64,000 bases of DNA, taken from Porticoccaceae bacterium (GTDB taxonomy: Bacteria; Pseudomonadota; Gammaproteobacteria; Pseudomonadales; Porticoccaceae). A model generated the notes under the pieces. The model ran no database searches, had not been told where the DNA came from, and saw only the letters and a list, made by a program, of their open reading frames with translations. Location: the NCBI GenBank assembly GCA_029250825.1, contig JAQXEN010000024.1, positions 1 through 64,000 on the forward strand, in the 5' to 3' direction. Below, one piece after another: positions 8,416-18,183 of the stretch. How positions within the stretch are numbered: position 1 is the first letter of the stretch; each line of letters begins with the position of its first letter. Made by a program: the position numbers and the translations under genes.

Positions 8416-9933
8416 CTAGTTATTAAGCAATTTTTTGCCCGGATACAGTTGTTCCCTATGAGTCCCACCCTTAACCACCTGCTGACCAGCCACCAGAACA
8501 TGCTGAATACCGCTGGAGGGCTGATAGGGATCGCCATAGTCCGCATTGGCAGCCACTGTGGTGGCATCAAAGATCACAATATCCGCATCCGCGCCAAGCT
8601 GAATGCGCCCCTTGCGCTTAAATAACGGCGCCGCCTGTTCCATCCACTGGGCCTGGTGGAGGCTGATTTTGGCCAGGGCTTCGGTGAGACTAAGAACCTT
8701 TTGCTCGCGCACATAATGCCCCAGCAGCCGCGCAAAGGTGCCGGCTATATTGGGGTTGGTGGCAATGCGGGTATCCACAGCGGGCAGTGCGTCAGTAGAG
8801 ACCATCATCCGCGGCCACTGCAGTGCCGTCTCCACCCATTGTTCTTTAACATAATGGTGATTGACCGCCCCCGCCGGTTGCTCTTTTGAATATTTCTCCC
8901 AGCTCTCTTTGGTCAACCATTCACCGGTGGCAACCCACTGCACATCTTCATAGCTGATATCGAAAATTCCCTGCCAGTCACGACGTCGAAAAACATCGGC
9001 GCCAATACTGGTGCCGCCGGCGGCATAGGATAATGTCTCGGTGGTGATATTGGCGCCGGCGCTATTAGCCTCGTCTATCATTGCCAGCCAATCACCGATG
9101 CGACCCATAGCGTTGTGGCTAATATGACAGACAAATAGTGCTGCCTTGGTGCTCTTGGCCAGTTCGATCACTTCAATAAGACCTGCCGGATCACCGGTGT
9201 AACCACGGCGCACATGAACATAAATCGGCACTTCTCGTGCGGCAGCCACCTCGAATAACATGGCCAGTTCAGCAGCGGAGACCGCCTCGGTCATGTAGTC
9301 CAACAGCACTCCAATACCCAAACCACCCTTATCTAGGCCTTTGTGCAAGAGCAGACGCATCTCTTCTATCTGTTCTGCCGTAGCTTCTTGCATCCACGCT
9401 GGGCTACCCATAACAACGGTTTTCTCACCGGCAAAAATATAGGGTTGATCAATGCCCTCGAGGACTTTGATACGCACCGCAAAATGACCCACGGAGGAAC
9501 CATAGTTAATCGCCGCGCCAGCGCGAAGATGTTCACCGTAAAAACTCACAGGAAAGGATCCAGCTTCGAGATCGAGCTGGGTGGTGACACCATCTAGAAC
9601 ATTAAAGTGCTGACCGAGAACCGTGGGGCTGTGGCTGTGAACATCGATAAAGCCGGGGGCAACGATTAGACCCCTGGCGTCGATTATCACATCACTCTCT
9701 AGAGGTTGCTCAGAGATAGCGACAATACTGCCATCGCGAATACCTATATGTCGGGGCCCATCGAGATCGGTTTCTGGGTCGATTACACGACCATTATTGA
9801 TCACCAGATCGTAGTTTTCCGGCTCACTTAAAAACACTGTATAAATAAGCGAAGCGGTAATAAATGTGGCAACAAATAGTATTTGTAAACCCACTACTAT
9901 TTGACTGATTCCTAAGGCTTTCTTCCCCTGCAT
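8416..9933 (-). CDS. Membrane-anchored amidohydrolase, D-aminoacylase-like
   Basis: This 505-aa protein of the amidohydrolase superfamily is nearest to N-acyl-D-amino-acid deacylases / dihydroorotase-like hydrolases, which cleave amide bonds with a metal centre. An N-terminal hydrophobic helix (about 10-33) suggests anchoring with the enzyme outside the cytoplasmic membrane. The composite beta-domain start (YDLVINNGRVIDPE), the metal-binding HSH (His99/His101 in GFIDVHSHS), HVRRG, CHISH and STDA motifs are present. Where D-aminoacylases carry a metal-bridging Cys (GVTTVVxGxCG) this protein has GVTTQLDLEAGS, so the centre may differ. It lies between HMG-CoA reductase and the OYE gene on the same strand. 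Ring-opened N-heterocycles or N-acyl amino acids are plausible substrates; this is inference. Confidence 0.7.
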   Translation of the reverse strand: MQGKKALGISQIVVGLQILFVATFITASLIYTVFLSEPENYDLVINNGRVIDPETDLDGPRHIGIRDGSIVAISEQPLESDVIIDARGLIVAPGFIDVHSHSPTVLGQHFNVLDGVTTQLDLEAGSFPVSFYGEHLRAGAAINYGSSVGHFAVRIKVLEGIDQPYIFAGEKTVVMGSPAWMQEATAEQIEEMRLLLHKGLDKGGLGIGVLLDYMTEAVSAAELAMLFEVAAAREVPIYVHVRRGYTGDPAGLIEVIELAKSTKAALFVCHISHNAMGRIGDWLAMIDEANSAGANITTETLSYAAGGTSIGADVFRRRDWQGIFDISYEDVQWVATGEWLTKESWEKYSKEQPAGAVNHHYVKEQWVETALQWPRMMVSTDALPAVDTRIATNPNIAGTFARLLGHYVREQKVLSLTEALAKISLHQAQWMEQAAPLFKRKGRIQLGADADIVIFDATTVAANADYGDPYQPSSGIQHVLVAGQQVVKGGTHREQLYPGKKLLNN

Positions 9934-9997
9934 ATGACCACCCTTTATTTTTTACTGGTCAATATACACCCAAGGGCAAGTGGAGATCATCCGTAAA

Positions 9998-11452
9998 TTA
10001 GGCGGCGTTCCAATCAGGGGCGATTAAACGGCGTTTGCCATCATGGCTTTTCACCACTCCCGCCTGATCCAGCTCTTCTCGATCCCAGAGTTCGCAGGTG
10101 ACCTGCTTATGTTTTTGATCTAGCCCTTCACAGTAATTGCTGTAGCGACAGAGACGCACTTCATCGCCGCGGCCTAGGCGCACCTTTTCAAACCAGTCTG
10201 GATCTGCCAAGGCCTGCCGCGCAAAGCCAATAATATCAGCCTTGTCCTGTTGCAGAACCGCCTCGCCCTGCTCGTAGCTGTAGATTCCACCGGCCACAAC
10301 AAAAGGCGTTTGATAACCGCTGGCGCGATTGCGACGGCGCATCTCGGCCACCGGATCTATATTGCGGCCAAAGGGGCCCTGCTTGTCAGAGATATAGCTG
10401 GGCATGCATTCATAGCCACTGCGGCCAGTGTAGGGATAGGCTGCCCAGCCCACTTTTGGCTGCTTGGCATCATCAAACTTGCCACCTCGGGACAGAGACA
10501 GAAAATCCATACCGGCTTCGGCAAAGCGCTGGGCAAAATAACAGGCGTCTTCAAGACCGCTGCCATCGGCAACAATTTCATCGGCGAGAAACCGACAGCC
10601 CACCGCAAACTGCTCCTCGGTTGCATCTTGCACCGCCTGCAAAACCTCCAGAGGCAAACGCGCTCTGGACTGCACATCGCCACCGTAACCATCGCTGCGA
10701 CTGTTGGTCGCAGACAAAAATGAGGCCATAGTGTAGGCATGGGCATAGTGCAGTTCCACACCATCAAAGCCCGCTACCTGTGCCCGGAGTGCCGCATCGG
10801 CAAACAGGCTCGGCAAAGTTTCAGGCAACGCTGCTATATCAGGGATATGGGTGTCGGTGACCCGCTGACGATTGCCAAAGCTGCGGTCTTCCCACTCTTT
10901 GGCGCTGAGCGCCGCTTCTAGCTCCTCAATATCAAGCTCGGCGAGCCGCACACGTATCTGGTCATCGGAGCAATCGGTCATGCCCAGATGTTGTCTGTGT
11001 TGATCGGTAATTTTGAGAAAGCGCTCGAGATATTTAATCGGATCTGGGCGCCTGCGGATGGGTAAGAAATCAATCAGCTGAATCAATAATCGAGTTTGAC
11101 CCTGACTGGCCTCGCGCACGCAGTCAACCAGTTTGCGCAACCCTTCTATATATCGATCATCGCCTATTCGAAGCAGCGGCCCACTGGGTACATCCCTTAT
11201 GCCCGTGGCTTCAACTACCAATACGCCAGGTTTACCTTGGGCAAAACGGCGATACCACTGCAGCACATCTTCGGTGACTTCCCCCTCTTCGTTAGAGCGC
11301 CATGGAACCATGGCCGGAATCCAAGTTCGCTGCTCTAGTGACAGGGGGCCAATATGGATTGGTGAAAATAATTTAGACTGAGAAATCTCGGAGTGGGTGG
11401 GCCAATCAGTTGCAATTACATCGTACTTAATTCGTTCTGAAGGCTTCCACAT
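9998..11452 (-). CDS. NADH:flavin oxidoreductase, Old Yellow Enzyme family (single-domain)
   Basis: The 484-aa FMN TIM-barrel protein has an N-terminal barrel start (KLFSPIHIGPLSLEQR), the substrate-binding strand VELHYAHAYTMASFLSA followed by SDGYGG, and a phosphate-binding FVVAGGIYS / IIGFARQALADPDW end. It resembles the barrel of 2,4-dienoyl-CoA reductase / trimethylamine dehydrogenase but lacks the C-terminal FAD/NAD domains. The C-terminal cysteines (CRYSNYC then C 13 residues on) do not match the standard [4Fe-4S] spacing of those enzymes, and the usual His-Gly-Ala-His is changed to His-Tyr-Ala-His. It probably reduces a C=C bond of a catabolic intermediate. It is upstream of, and on the same strand as, the amidohydrolase and HMG-CoA reductase genes, directly after marR (25-bp gap). 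Confidence 0.75.
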   Translation of the reverse strand: MWKPSERIKYDVIATDWPTHSEISQSKLFSPIHIGPLSLEQRTWIPAMVPWRSNEEGEVTEDVLQWYRRFAQGKPGVLVVEATGIRDVPSGPLLRIGDDRYIEGLRKLVDCVREASQGQTRLLIQLIDFLPIRRRPDPIKYLERFLKITDQHRQHLGMTDCSDDQIRVRLAELDIEELEAALSAKEWEDRSFGNRQRVTDTHIPDIAALPETLPSLFADAALRAQVAGFDGVELHYAHAYTMASFLSATNSRSDGYGGDVQSRARLPLEVLQAVQDATEEQFAVGCRFLADEIVADGSGLEDACYFAQRFAEAGMDFLSLSRGGKFDDAKQPKVGWAAYPYTGRSGYECMPSYISDKQGPFGRNIDPVAEMRRRNRASGYQTPFVVAGGIYSYEQGEAVLQQDKADIIGFARQALADPDWFEKVRLGRGDEVRLCRYSNYCEGLDQKHKQVTCELWDREELDQAGVVKSHDGKRRLIAPDWNAA

Positions 11453-11476
11453 GATATTTTTTCTCTCTTTTTTGCT

Positions 11477-11971
11477 CTATTGATCGCTCTCACTTTCTGC
11501 GGCAAGAGTGGTTCGTTTAAGTTCGCCGAGCAGGCTGGTTAGCTGTTCAATATTGTCATTGCCCAGTGGACCTATGGTTTCTATAACCCACTCTTCATGT
11601 CTGGCAGCCATCTTATTAAAGGATCTCAGTCCCTTGGGTGTCAGCTTTACTACAAAGGTTCGGCGATCGGTCTTTAATGATTCTCGACTAATTAATCCAT
11701 CTTTAACCAGCTGCGTGGCAATACCTGAGACATTGCCACCTGACACCATCATGCGCTTGGACAATGTACCCATCATCAAACCTTCCGGCTTGCGCTGCAG
11801 CTGCGCCATAAAATCAAAACGCGGCAAGGTGGTATTAAATTCCTGACGCAGAGACTCACGAATTTTGTTTTCCACCAAACTTGAGCAGGTCAATAACCTG
11901 AGCCACAACTTTAGGGAATGATGGTCGTCCTCGACTAATCGCGCTTCGTGATCAATTTGTTCTGCACTCAT
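11477..11971 (-). CDS. MarR-family transcriptional regulator of the catabolic cluster
   Basis: This 164-aa winged-helix dimeric regulator has the MarR core LPRFDFMAQLQRKPEGLMMG, then LSKRMMVSGGNVSGIATQL (recognition helix), DGLISRESLKTDRRTFVVKLT (wing) and a C-terminal dimerisation helix. The Met at 11971 was chosen because AAGGA lies 8-9 bases upstream; an extension to 12031 lacks a site and is not family-like. MarR proteins usually repress divergent catabolic genes and release on binding a pathway aromatic or aryl-CoA. A perfect palindrome lies 101 bp upstream, between this gene and the divergent monooxygenase. Three related palindromes occur in other promoter regions of the island, making this protein the obvious candidate for all four sites. 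Confidence 0.9.
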   Translation of the reverse strand: MSAEQIDHEARLVEDDHHSLKLWLRLLTCSSLVENKIRESLRQEFNTTLPRFDFMAQLQRKPEGLMMGTLSKRMMVSGGNVSGIATQLVKDGLISRESLKTDRRTFVVKLTPKGLRSFNKMAARHEEWVIETIGPLGNDNIEQLTSLLGELKRTTLAAESESDQ

Positions 11972-12071
11972 CTTTTCAATCCTTATTTCAAGCTGGAAAA
12001 CTGTCTTTTCGAGATACCGGAAGTATACCAAAAGTACGCTTGATTAAGGTGCTAATGCGATTCTAAAAATA

Positions 12072-12089
12072 TATTTTAAGTTTAAAATA
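12072..12089. promoter_or_regulatory. Predicted MarR operator A (marR / monooxygenase intergenic)
   Basis: A perfect inverted repeat TATTTTAA-GT-TTAAAATA lies 101 bp before the marR start and 162 bp before the divergent monooxygenase start. The same 8-bp half-sites with a 2-bp spacer recur at 24691, 25731 and 31658. That these are MarR sites is inferred from position and recurrence. Confidence 0.75.
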
Positions 12090-12142
12090 GTTTGCTGTAT
12101 AGTGCAAATATTGTTTATCCTTGAAGTAATTATTCGAAGAAG

Positions 12143-12208
12143 TCTAAAAGAGCCTTTTCAAGTAGCTCAACGAGCAGACCAACCCATAGCTCAAGGTACT
12201 CTTTTAGA
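12143..12208 (+). other. Long-range inverted repeat in the 5' leader of the monooxygenase operon
   Basis: TCTAAAAGAG (12143-12152) pairs perfectly with CTCTTTTAGA (12199-12208), and the stem can continue with CCTT / AAGG across a 2-base bulge. A small GCTC-AAC-GAGC hairpin sits inside the loop. No T-run follows, so it is not a normal terminator. It would form a leader structure 40 bp before the start codon. Confidence 0.45.
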
Positions 12209-12250
12209 TCCATAATCAGCACAAAAAGACCCTATCAAAGGTGGAAAATA

Positions 12251-14593
12251 ATGAAGATAGTATGTTTAGGTGGAGGCCCTGCTGGGCTGTACTTGGCAAT
12301 CTCAATGAAGCTCAAGGATCCGTCCCATCAGATCGATCTCTATGAGCGCAACAAGCCTGACGATACCTTTGGCTGGGGTGTAGTGTTTTCAGATCAAACC
12401 GTGGAGAACCTTACACTGAATGATCCGGTCAGTGCCGAGACCCTAACCAGTGAGTTTATTCACTGGGATATGATCGACTGTGTGGTCAATGGTGAGATTG
12501 AACGCTCAGATGGCCACGGCTTTATCGGCCTCGGGCGCAAGCGTATGTTACAAATCCTCCATGCCAGAGCAACGGATCTTGGGGTCAACCTCCATTTCCA
12601 GAGTGAGTTCTCGGTAGACGATATAGATACGCGCTTTGCGGATGCGGATTTGGTGGTCGCCGCCGATGGCCTCAACTCAAAAATCCGCAATTCCGATCTC
12701 GAAGCGTTTGAGTGCACCGTTGATGTGCGCAGCAATCACTTTGTCTGGTTGGGCACTAAGCAACGCTTTCGCGATGCCTTTACCTTTATTTTTGAAAAGA
12801 CTCAGCACGGTTGGATCTGGGCTCACGCCTATCAGTTTGATGAAGACACTTCGACCTTTATTGTCGAGTGTAATCCCGATGTCTATGAGGCCTTTGGCTT
12901 CCATAAGATGACCCATGCCGAGAGCGCCGAGACCTGCCGTAAGATCTTTGAAAAATCCTTAGGCGGTCACGAGCTATTAACCAACTCTGCGCACATTCGC
13001 GGATCCGCTTGGATTAACTTCCCCCAGGTACTGTGCCGCAACTGGATTAAAAATGATCGCCTGGTACTGATTGGCGATGCCGCGCATACCGCTCACTACT
13101 CCATTGGTTCCGGTACCAAGCTCGGCCTAGAAGACGCCATATCCCTGGCCAAGCACCTGAGCAGCGAACTGCCGGTGCGCGATGCACTTCAGGCCTATCA
13201 GGACGAGCGTGAGTTGGAAGCGCTAAAACTTCAGAACGCCGCGCTTAACGCGATGATCTGGTTTGAGAACACGCCACGTTATTTAGAGGCCTTTGACCTC
13301 AAGCAGTTTAACTATTCAATGCTCACGCGAAGCCAGCGTGTCAGTCATGAAAATCTGCGCCTACGGGATGAAAGTTGGCTTCAGGGCATGGAAAAACATC
13401 TGGCTAAAATCTCTCTCGGTGAGAATTTTGATGAAGCGGTTCCACCGATGTTTTTGCCCTATAAACTGGGTAACTTAGAACTGGAAAACCGCGTCGTGGT
13501 CTCCCCCATGTCAATGTACAGCGCCACCGATGGTCTACCCGATGACTGGCATCTGGTGCACTATGGCAATATGGCTAAAGGCGGCGCTGGTCTGATCTTT
13601 ACCGAGATGACCGATATCTCCGCTGATGCCCGAATTACGCCGGGATGCACAGGCCTGTGGAACGATGAACAGGAAGCCAGTTGGAAACGCATTGTCGATT
13701 TCGTTCATGGTCACACCCAATCTAAAATCGCCATGCAGTTGGGTCACGCTGGCCCCAAGGGTTCAACTAAAGCGCCCTGGGATTGGCATCCGGACCGCTT
13801 GGATGATCCACTGGATGATGCCAATGGCTGGCCTCTACTGTCTGCCAGTGAGCAGCCCTTTGACAGTTATAGCCCAGTACCCAAGGCCATGACCCGCGCC
13901 GATATGAATGAGATCAAACAGCAGTTTGTCGACTCCACCCACAGAGCGGCTCGCGCCGGTTTTGATCTGCTGGAACTGCACGGCGCCCACGGCTATTTGC
14001 TGGCCGCCTTTATTACGCCAATTCTCAATAAGCGTGAAGATGAATACGGTGGCTCTCTGGAAAATCGCCTGCGCTATCCAGTAGAAGTCTTCCGCGCCAT
14101 GCGCGCTGCCTGGCCCGCCGAGCGCCCTATGTCCGTGCGTATTTCCGCACACGACTGGATGGGTGATCTGGGTATCAGTGAAGCCGACTGCGTTGAATTG
14201 GCTAAAGCCTTTTCCGATGCCGGCGCTGATATTATCGATGTTTCCAGTGGCCAGACCTCTCATCAGGCGAAACCGCGTCCGGGGCGTATGTTTCAGACAC
14301 CGCTCTCGGATCAGATTAGAAATGAAGCCGGTATTGCCACTATGGCCGTGGGCAACATCTTCGAGCTCGATCATGTGAATAGTATTATTGCCGCGGGACG
14401 GGCAGACCTAGTTTGTCTGGGTCGCGCTCATCTGGCCGATCCCAACTGGACATTGCGCGCCGCGGCTGAAAGCGGCCATACTGGTGTCGGCGTCCACGAA
14501 CAAAAACAATATTATATGGGCTTCCGCCAATTGCACACCAATCTGCGTCGCGCCGCCGAACAGGCCGCCGCTGACTTGCGCGCGCTAAAATAG
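12251..14593 (+). CDS. FAD monooxygenase-OYE fusion, salicylyl-CoA 5-hydroxylase / 2-aminobenzoyl-CoA monooxygenase-reductase type
   Basis: This 780-aa two-domain flavoprotein starts with a class A FAD monooxygenase domain: GGGPAGLY at 7-14, [11 protein letters not shown] near 40 and the [25 protein letters not shown] motif in the first 400 residues. From about residue 395 a complete OYE-type FMN barrel follows ([59 protein letters not shown]). This architecture is known from 2-aminobenzoyl-CoA monooxygenase/reductase of Azoarcus evansii, which hydroxylates and then dearomatises an aryl-CoA ring, and from salicylyl-CoA 5-hydroxylases. The sequence alone does not say which CoA ester is used; the neighbouring isatin-hydrolase-like gene favours 2-aminobenzoyl-CoA. 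It heads a plus-strand operon with SDR, hydratase, ACAD and two MaoC genes, under predicted operator A. Confidence 0.85.
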   Translation: MKIVCLGGGPAGLYLAISMKLKDPSHQIDLYERNKPDDTFGWGVVFSDQTVENLTLNDPVSAETLTSEFIHWDMIDCVVNGEIERSDGHGFIGLGRKRMLQILHARATDLGVNLHFQSEFSVDDIDTRFADADLVVAADGLNSKIRNSDLEAFECTVDVRSNHFVWLGTKQRFRDAFTFIFEKTQHGWIWAHAYQFDEDTSTFIVECNPDVYEAFGFHKMTHAESAETCRKIFEKSLGGHELLTNSAHIRGSAWINFPQVLCRNWIKNDRLVLIGDAAHTAHYSIGSGTKLGLEDAISLAKHLSSELPVRDALQAYQDERELEALKLQNAALNAMIWFENTPRYLEAFDLKQFNYSMLTRSQRVSHENLRLRDESWLQGMEKHLAKISLGENFDEAVPPMFLPYKLGNLELENRVVVSPMSMYSATDGLPDDWHLVHYGNMAKGGAGLIFTEMTDISADARITPGCTGLWNDEQEASWKRIVDFVHGHTQSKIAMQLGHAGPKGSTKAPWDWHPDRLDDPLDDANGWPLLSASEQPFDSYSPVPKAMTRADMNEIKQQFVDSTHRAARAGFDLLELHGAHGYLLAAFITPILNKREDEYGGSLENRLRYPVEVFRAMRAAWPAERPMSVRISAHDWMGDLGISEADCVELAKAFSDAGADIIDVSSGQTSHQAKPRPGRMFQTPLSDQIRNEAGIATMAVGNIFELDHVNSIIAAGRADLVCLGRAHLADPNWTLRAAAESGHTGVGVHEQKQYYMGFRQLHTNLRRAAEQAAADLRALK

Positions 14594-14644
14594 TGGCTTT
14601 ACTGAATTGCAGCCCGATAAACATAGGACAGGTAAATACCGATC

Positions 14645-15415
14645 ATGAAACTCGATAATGCACATGCTGTTATCACCGGCGCTGGCAGCGGAATAGGCGC
14701 GGCCATCGCGCTGAAATTTGCCGCCGCCGGAGTCAAAGTGAGCCTCATGGGCCGTCGCCATGAAAAGCTTTTGGATACCGCGGCGCTGTTCTCCGAGGGT
14801 CAACAATCTGCCTGCTTAGTCTGTGATGTTACCGACCACAGCAGTGTCGAGCAGGCATTTGCCAGTGCCACTGCACACTTTGGTGCAATCGATATACTGG
14901 TCAACTGTGCCGGTGCGGCACCCACCAATGCCTTTCATAAGATTCGCATCGATGAGTGGAAAAGTATTATTGACGTCAATCTCCACGGCGTCTTTAGCTG
15001 TACCTCTCAGGTGATTAACCCCATGCGCGAGCGTAAATCTGGACGCATTATCAATATTGCCAGTACCTCTGCTCTCAAAGGATATGCCTATGTCAGCGCC
15101 TACACCACCGCCAAACATGGGGTGCTGGGTTTAACCCGTTCACTGGCATTGGAAACCGCCGGACGGGGCATCACCGTCAACGCCATCTGCCCCGGCTTTA
15201 CCGATACCGATATTATCCGCGACAGTGTCGCCAAGATTGTTGAGACTACCGGACGCACAGAAGAGCAGGCTCTAAAACAATTTGTTAGCAGCAATCCCCA
15301 GGGACGTTTAATCACGCCAGAGGAAATTGCCGAGACCAGCCTGTGGCTGTGTCTCGACGGCAGTGACTCAATCACCGGTCAAGCGATCTCAGTGAGCGGC
15401 GGCGAAGTGATGTAA
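14645..15415 (+). CDS. SDR-family 3-hydroxyacyl-CoA-type dehydrogenase
   Basis: This 256-aa classical short-chain dehydrogenase/reductase has the cofactor motif TGAGSGIG (11-18), NCAGA (87-91) and the catalytic triad Ser140, Tyr153 and Lys157 (YVSAYTTAKHG). The C-terminal ITGQAISVSGG is typical. It most likely oxidises a hydroxyacyl-CoA or alicyclic alcohol made after ring dearomatisation. It lies 51 bp after the monooxygenase-reductase and 53 bp before the enoyl-CoA hydratase gene on the same strand, and so belongs to the same operon. The substrate is inferred from context only. Confidence 0.85.
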   Translation: MKLDNAHAVITGAGSGIGAAIALKFAAAGVKVSLMGRRHEKLLDTAALFSEGQQSACLVCDVTDHSSVEQAFASATAHFGAIDILVNCAGAAPTNAFHKIRIDEWKSIIDVNLHGVFSCTSQVINPMRERKSGRIINIASTSALKGYAYVSAYTTAKHGVLGLTRSLALETAGRGITVNAICPGFTDTDIIRDSVAKIVETTGRTEEQALKQFVSSNPQGRLITPEEIAETSLWLCLDGSDSITGQAISVSGGEVM

Positions 15416-15468
15416 AACGCTGCTAGTGCAGTGTCATTAGAGCAGTAATAACCGATTAGGAAGAAACC

Positions 15469-16281
15469 ATGCAATTGACCGAACTGAAAGATTACCAAGC
15501 CACGCACTTTCTCTGGGAGACCGATGGCACGGTGGGCACCATTACCCTAAACCGTCCCGAGCGCAAAAATCCTCTGACCTTTGAATCCTATGTGGAATTG
15601 CGCGATCTGTTTCGCGACCTGGTTTACGCTGCGGATATCAATGCCATCGTCATCCGCGGTGCCGGTGGCAACTTCTGCTCTGGCGGTGATGTTCATGAAA
15701 TTATTGGCCCACTGACCAAAATGTCGATCAAAGAGTTATTGGCCTTTACCCGTATGACCGGAGATCTGGTCAAAGCCATGCGCGCCTGTCGCCAGCCAAT
15801 TATCAGTGTGGTGGAAGGTGTCTGTGCCGGCGCCGGTGCAATTATCGCCATGAGCAGTGATCTGCGTTATGCCTCGCCAGATGCCGGTGTCGCCTTTCTG
15901 TTTAACCGCGTCGGTTTAGCCGGTTGTGATATGGGCGCCTGTGCGATTTTGCCAAGAATTATCGGTCAGGGCCGAGCCAGCGATTTGCTATACAGCGGCC
16001 GCTCATTAAAAGCCGAAGAAGGCGAGCGCTGGGGATTCTTTAATCGTGTCTCAGACGCCCCTCTTGAGGAGGCGATGAAAACTGCCCAGCGGATTGCCAA
16101 CGGCCCCACCTTTGCCAATGGCATCACTAAAAACCAGCTGCATCAGGAATGGAATATGTCGGTTGATCAGGCCATTGAAGCTGAAGCTCAGGCTCAGGCC
16201 ATCTGTATGCAGACCGAAGACTTTACCCGTGCGTACAATGCTTTTGTGGGCAAAGAGACTCCCGCTTTTAAAGGCGACTAA
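15469..16281 (+). CDS. Enoyl-CoA hydratase/isomerase family protein (crotonase fold)
   Basis: The 270-aa crotonase-fold protein has [17 protein letters not shown] at the N terminus, the first oxyanion-hole segment [16 protein letters not shown] (about 63-78) and the second in [22 protein letters not shown]. It should add water to, or hydrolyse, an unsaturated or cyclic oxo-acyl-CoA. In hybrid aryl-CoA pathways crotonase-type enzymes also carry out ring hydrolysis, so ring opening is a possible role. It sits inside the operon between SDR and acyl-CoA dehydrogenase, with a ribosome site AGGAAGAAA before its ATG. Confidence 0.87.
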   Translation: MQLTELKDYQATHFLWETDGTVGTITLNRPERKNPLTFESYVELRDLFRDLVYAADINAIVIRGAGGNFCSGGDVHEIIGPLTKMSIKELLAFTRMTGDLVKAMRACRQPIISVVEGVCAGAGAIIAMSSDLRYASPDAGVAFLFNRVGLAGCDMGACAILPRIIGQGRASDLLYSGRSLKAEEGERWGFFNRVSDAPLEEAMKTAQRIANGPTFANGITKNQLHQEWNMSVDQAIEAEAQAQAICMQTEDFTRAYNAFVGKETPAFKGD

Positions 16282-16343
16282 ACGCTAAAGCTGACGAAAA
16301 CGCGCTTTATTAATGCGTTAAAAAATATTTGAGAGGACAAGCT

Positions 16344-17525
16344 GTGACCGACAAGACTTTTCTTAACTGGCCTTTTTTCGAACCCCAACACCGTGAACTG
16401 GCGGAAAAAGTTCAGGCCTGGACGACAGACAATATCCCTGCCCTAGTGGCCAATGAGCACGAGGCACTGGATCAGACCTGTATTGATCTGATGCGCGGCA
16501 TGGCCAAGGCTGGCATTACCGGTTATGCGGTGCCCGCCAGTGGTGGTGGCGTTCTTGAAAAACTCGATGTACGCAGCCTCAGCATTATTCGCGAAGTACT
16601 CGGTGAGCACCACGCCCTGGCTGATTTTGCCTTCGCCATGCAGGGGCTCGGCAGCGGCCCAATCTCACTGTTTGGCAATGCCGATCAGCAGGCCCGCTAC
16701 CTTAATAAAGTGGTTTCCGGCGAGTCTATGGCGGCCTTTGCCCTATCGGAAGCCGAAGCTGGCAGCGATGTTGCCGCCATGCGCACCAACGCAGTAAAAA
16801 CCGATGCGGGCTATATTCTGAATGGCGAAAAGACCTGGATCTCCAATGCCGGTATTGCTAACTTTTATACTGTTTTTGCACGCACCGGTGAGGCACCGGG
16901 GGCGAAAGGTCTCAGCTGCTTTATTGTTGACGCCGACACTGCTGGATTTTCAGTCCCCGAACGCATTGACTTGGTAGCGCCCCACCCTCTGGGTACTCTG
17001 CGTTTTGAAAACTGTCTAATTCCCCATGAAAATTTAGTCGGCGAAGCTGGGCGTGGTTTTGGTATCGCTATGGCGACCTTGGATGTGTTCCGCACCACAG
17101 TGGCCGCTGCGGCACTGGGCATGGCCCGCCGGGCAATGGATGAGACCTTGGGTCATGTATCCCAGCGTAAACTGTTTGGCGGGGTACTCTCCGATTTACA
17201 GCTAGTTCAGGGCAAGCTTTCAGATATGGCTCTGGCCATCGATAGCAGTGCGCTGCTGGTTTATCGCTCCGCTTGGACCAAAGACTGTGTTGCCGACCGA
17301 GTTACTCGCGAAGCGGCTATGGCCAAATTACAAGCCACTGAATCGGCGCAGCTAGTAATCGATGCGGCGGTGCAACTGCACGGCGGTAAAGGTGTTACCC
17401 GGGGACATATTATTGAATCTCTTTATCGCGATGTCCGTGCTCTGCGAATCTATGAGGGCGCATCCGAAGTGCAACAGGTGATTATCGCCCGTCAGGCGCT
17501 GGCCAATTTCAGTGGCCGTGGTTAA
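16344..17525 (+). CDS. Acyl-CoA dehydrogenase
   Basis: This 393-aa FAD-dependent acyl-CoA dehydrogenase has the [15 protein letters not shown] and [10 protein letters not shown] signatures near 135-165, and [18 protein letters not shown] near the C terminus (catalytic-base and FAD region). The GTG at 16344 was chosen because GAGAGGA lies 6-7 bases upstream; a TTG five codons earlier is less likely. It would introduce a double bond into a saturated acyl-CoA after ring opening, passing electrons to ETF. It lies in the operon after the enoyl-CoA hydratase and before the MaoC genes. The chain or ring specificity is not visible. Confidence 0.88.
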   Translation: MTDKTFLNWPFFEPQHRELAEKVQAWTTDNIPALVANEHEALDQTCIDLMRGMAKAGITGYAVPASGGGVLEKLDVRSLSIIREVLGEHHALADFAFAMQGLGSGPISLFGNADQQARYLNKVVSGESMAAFALSEAEAGSDVAAMRTNAVKTDAGYILNGEKTWISNAGIANFYTVFARTGEAPGAKGLSCFIVDADTAGFSVPERIDLVAPHPLGTLRFENCLIPHENLVGEAGRGFGIAMATLDVFRTTVAAAALGMARRAMDETLGHVSQRKLFGGVLSDLQLVQGKLSDMALAIDSSALLVYRSAWTKDCVADRVTREAAMAKLQATESAQLVIDAAVQLHGGKGVTRGHIIESLYRDVRALRIYEGASEVQQVIIARQALANFSGRG

Positions 17526-17718
17526 TCCCATCCGCTGATTTGATTAGCTGTACTCCGACAATCATTCTCCCCCGCTCTGCCAGAAAATGCCGCCCCTGGG
17601 TTATAAGGTTACAGGACTAAGGGCGGCAAAGCTCATAACCCCTGATCAGCCCGCGCCCTTGACCATAGGGTTATTGACATCATATAGTCCGCGCCACGAA
17701 ATAGCGCTGAGAGACAGT

Positions 17719-18183
17719 ATGGACGAGTGGCAGAATCTAGAAGTGGGCCAAGAATTTGAAACCGGCACCCTTACCCTTAGCAAACGCGATATTCTTGAAT
17801 TTGCCGCGGAGTTCGACCCCCAGCCCTATCACCTGGAAGCGGAAGCCGCGGAGGCGTCTATATTTGGTGGTCTCTGCGCCAGTGGCTGGCAGGTCTGTGC
17901 GCTGATGACGAGACTGGTATCCGATACCTTTAAAGACCAAGGCATTGCCATTCAGGGCATTCAAACCATTCCTAATATGCAGTGGAAGATTCCGGTGTTT
18001 GCCGAAGATATTCTTTGCGCTACAGTCGCTATCGCCGACTGCAATAGGGACTCCCAATTATTAGTCTGTGATATTCGCGTTAGAAATCAGCATCAGAAAA
18101 TCGCTTTGACGCTGAGTATGACTCTGCGTATAGCTGCACCTCAGTCAGCACCTCAGTCGGCAGTTCGGAGCACAGACTTATGA
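17719..18183 (+). CDS. MaoC-like (R)-hydratase, first copy
   Basis: This 154-aa hot-dog-fold MaoC-like protein has the start EWQNLEVGQEFETGTLTLSK, then ILEFAAEFDPQPYHLE with the hydratase Asp-Pro-Gln-x-x-His motif, and GGLCASGWQVCALM for the fold's long helix. The ATG at 17719 was preferred over 17587 because GAGAGA lies just upstream and relatives start with this conserved segment. Such proteins hydrate enoyl-CoAs. The stop overlaps the next gene by 4 bases (ATGA), so the two MaoC-like proteins are translationally coupled and may form a heteromer. It belongs to the operon starting with the monooxygenase-reductase. Confidence 0.83.
   Translation: MDEWQNLEVGQEFETGTLTLSKRDILEFAAEFDPQPYHLEAEAAEASIFGGLCASGWQVCALMTRLVSDTFKDQGIAIQGIQTIPNMQWKIPVFAEDILCATVAIADCNRDSQLLVCDIRVRNQHQKIALTLSMTLRIAAPQSAPQSAVRSTDL

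Noticed and set aside
13835-14374. 179-codon minus-strand frame inside the monooxygenase-OYE fusion gene
   Set aside because: It is antisense to a well-conserved OYE domain and shows no family features.
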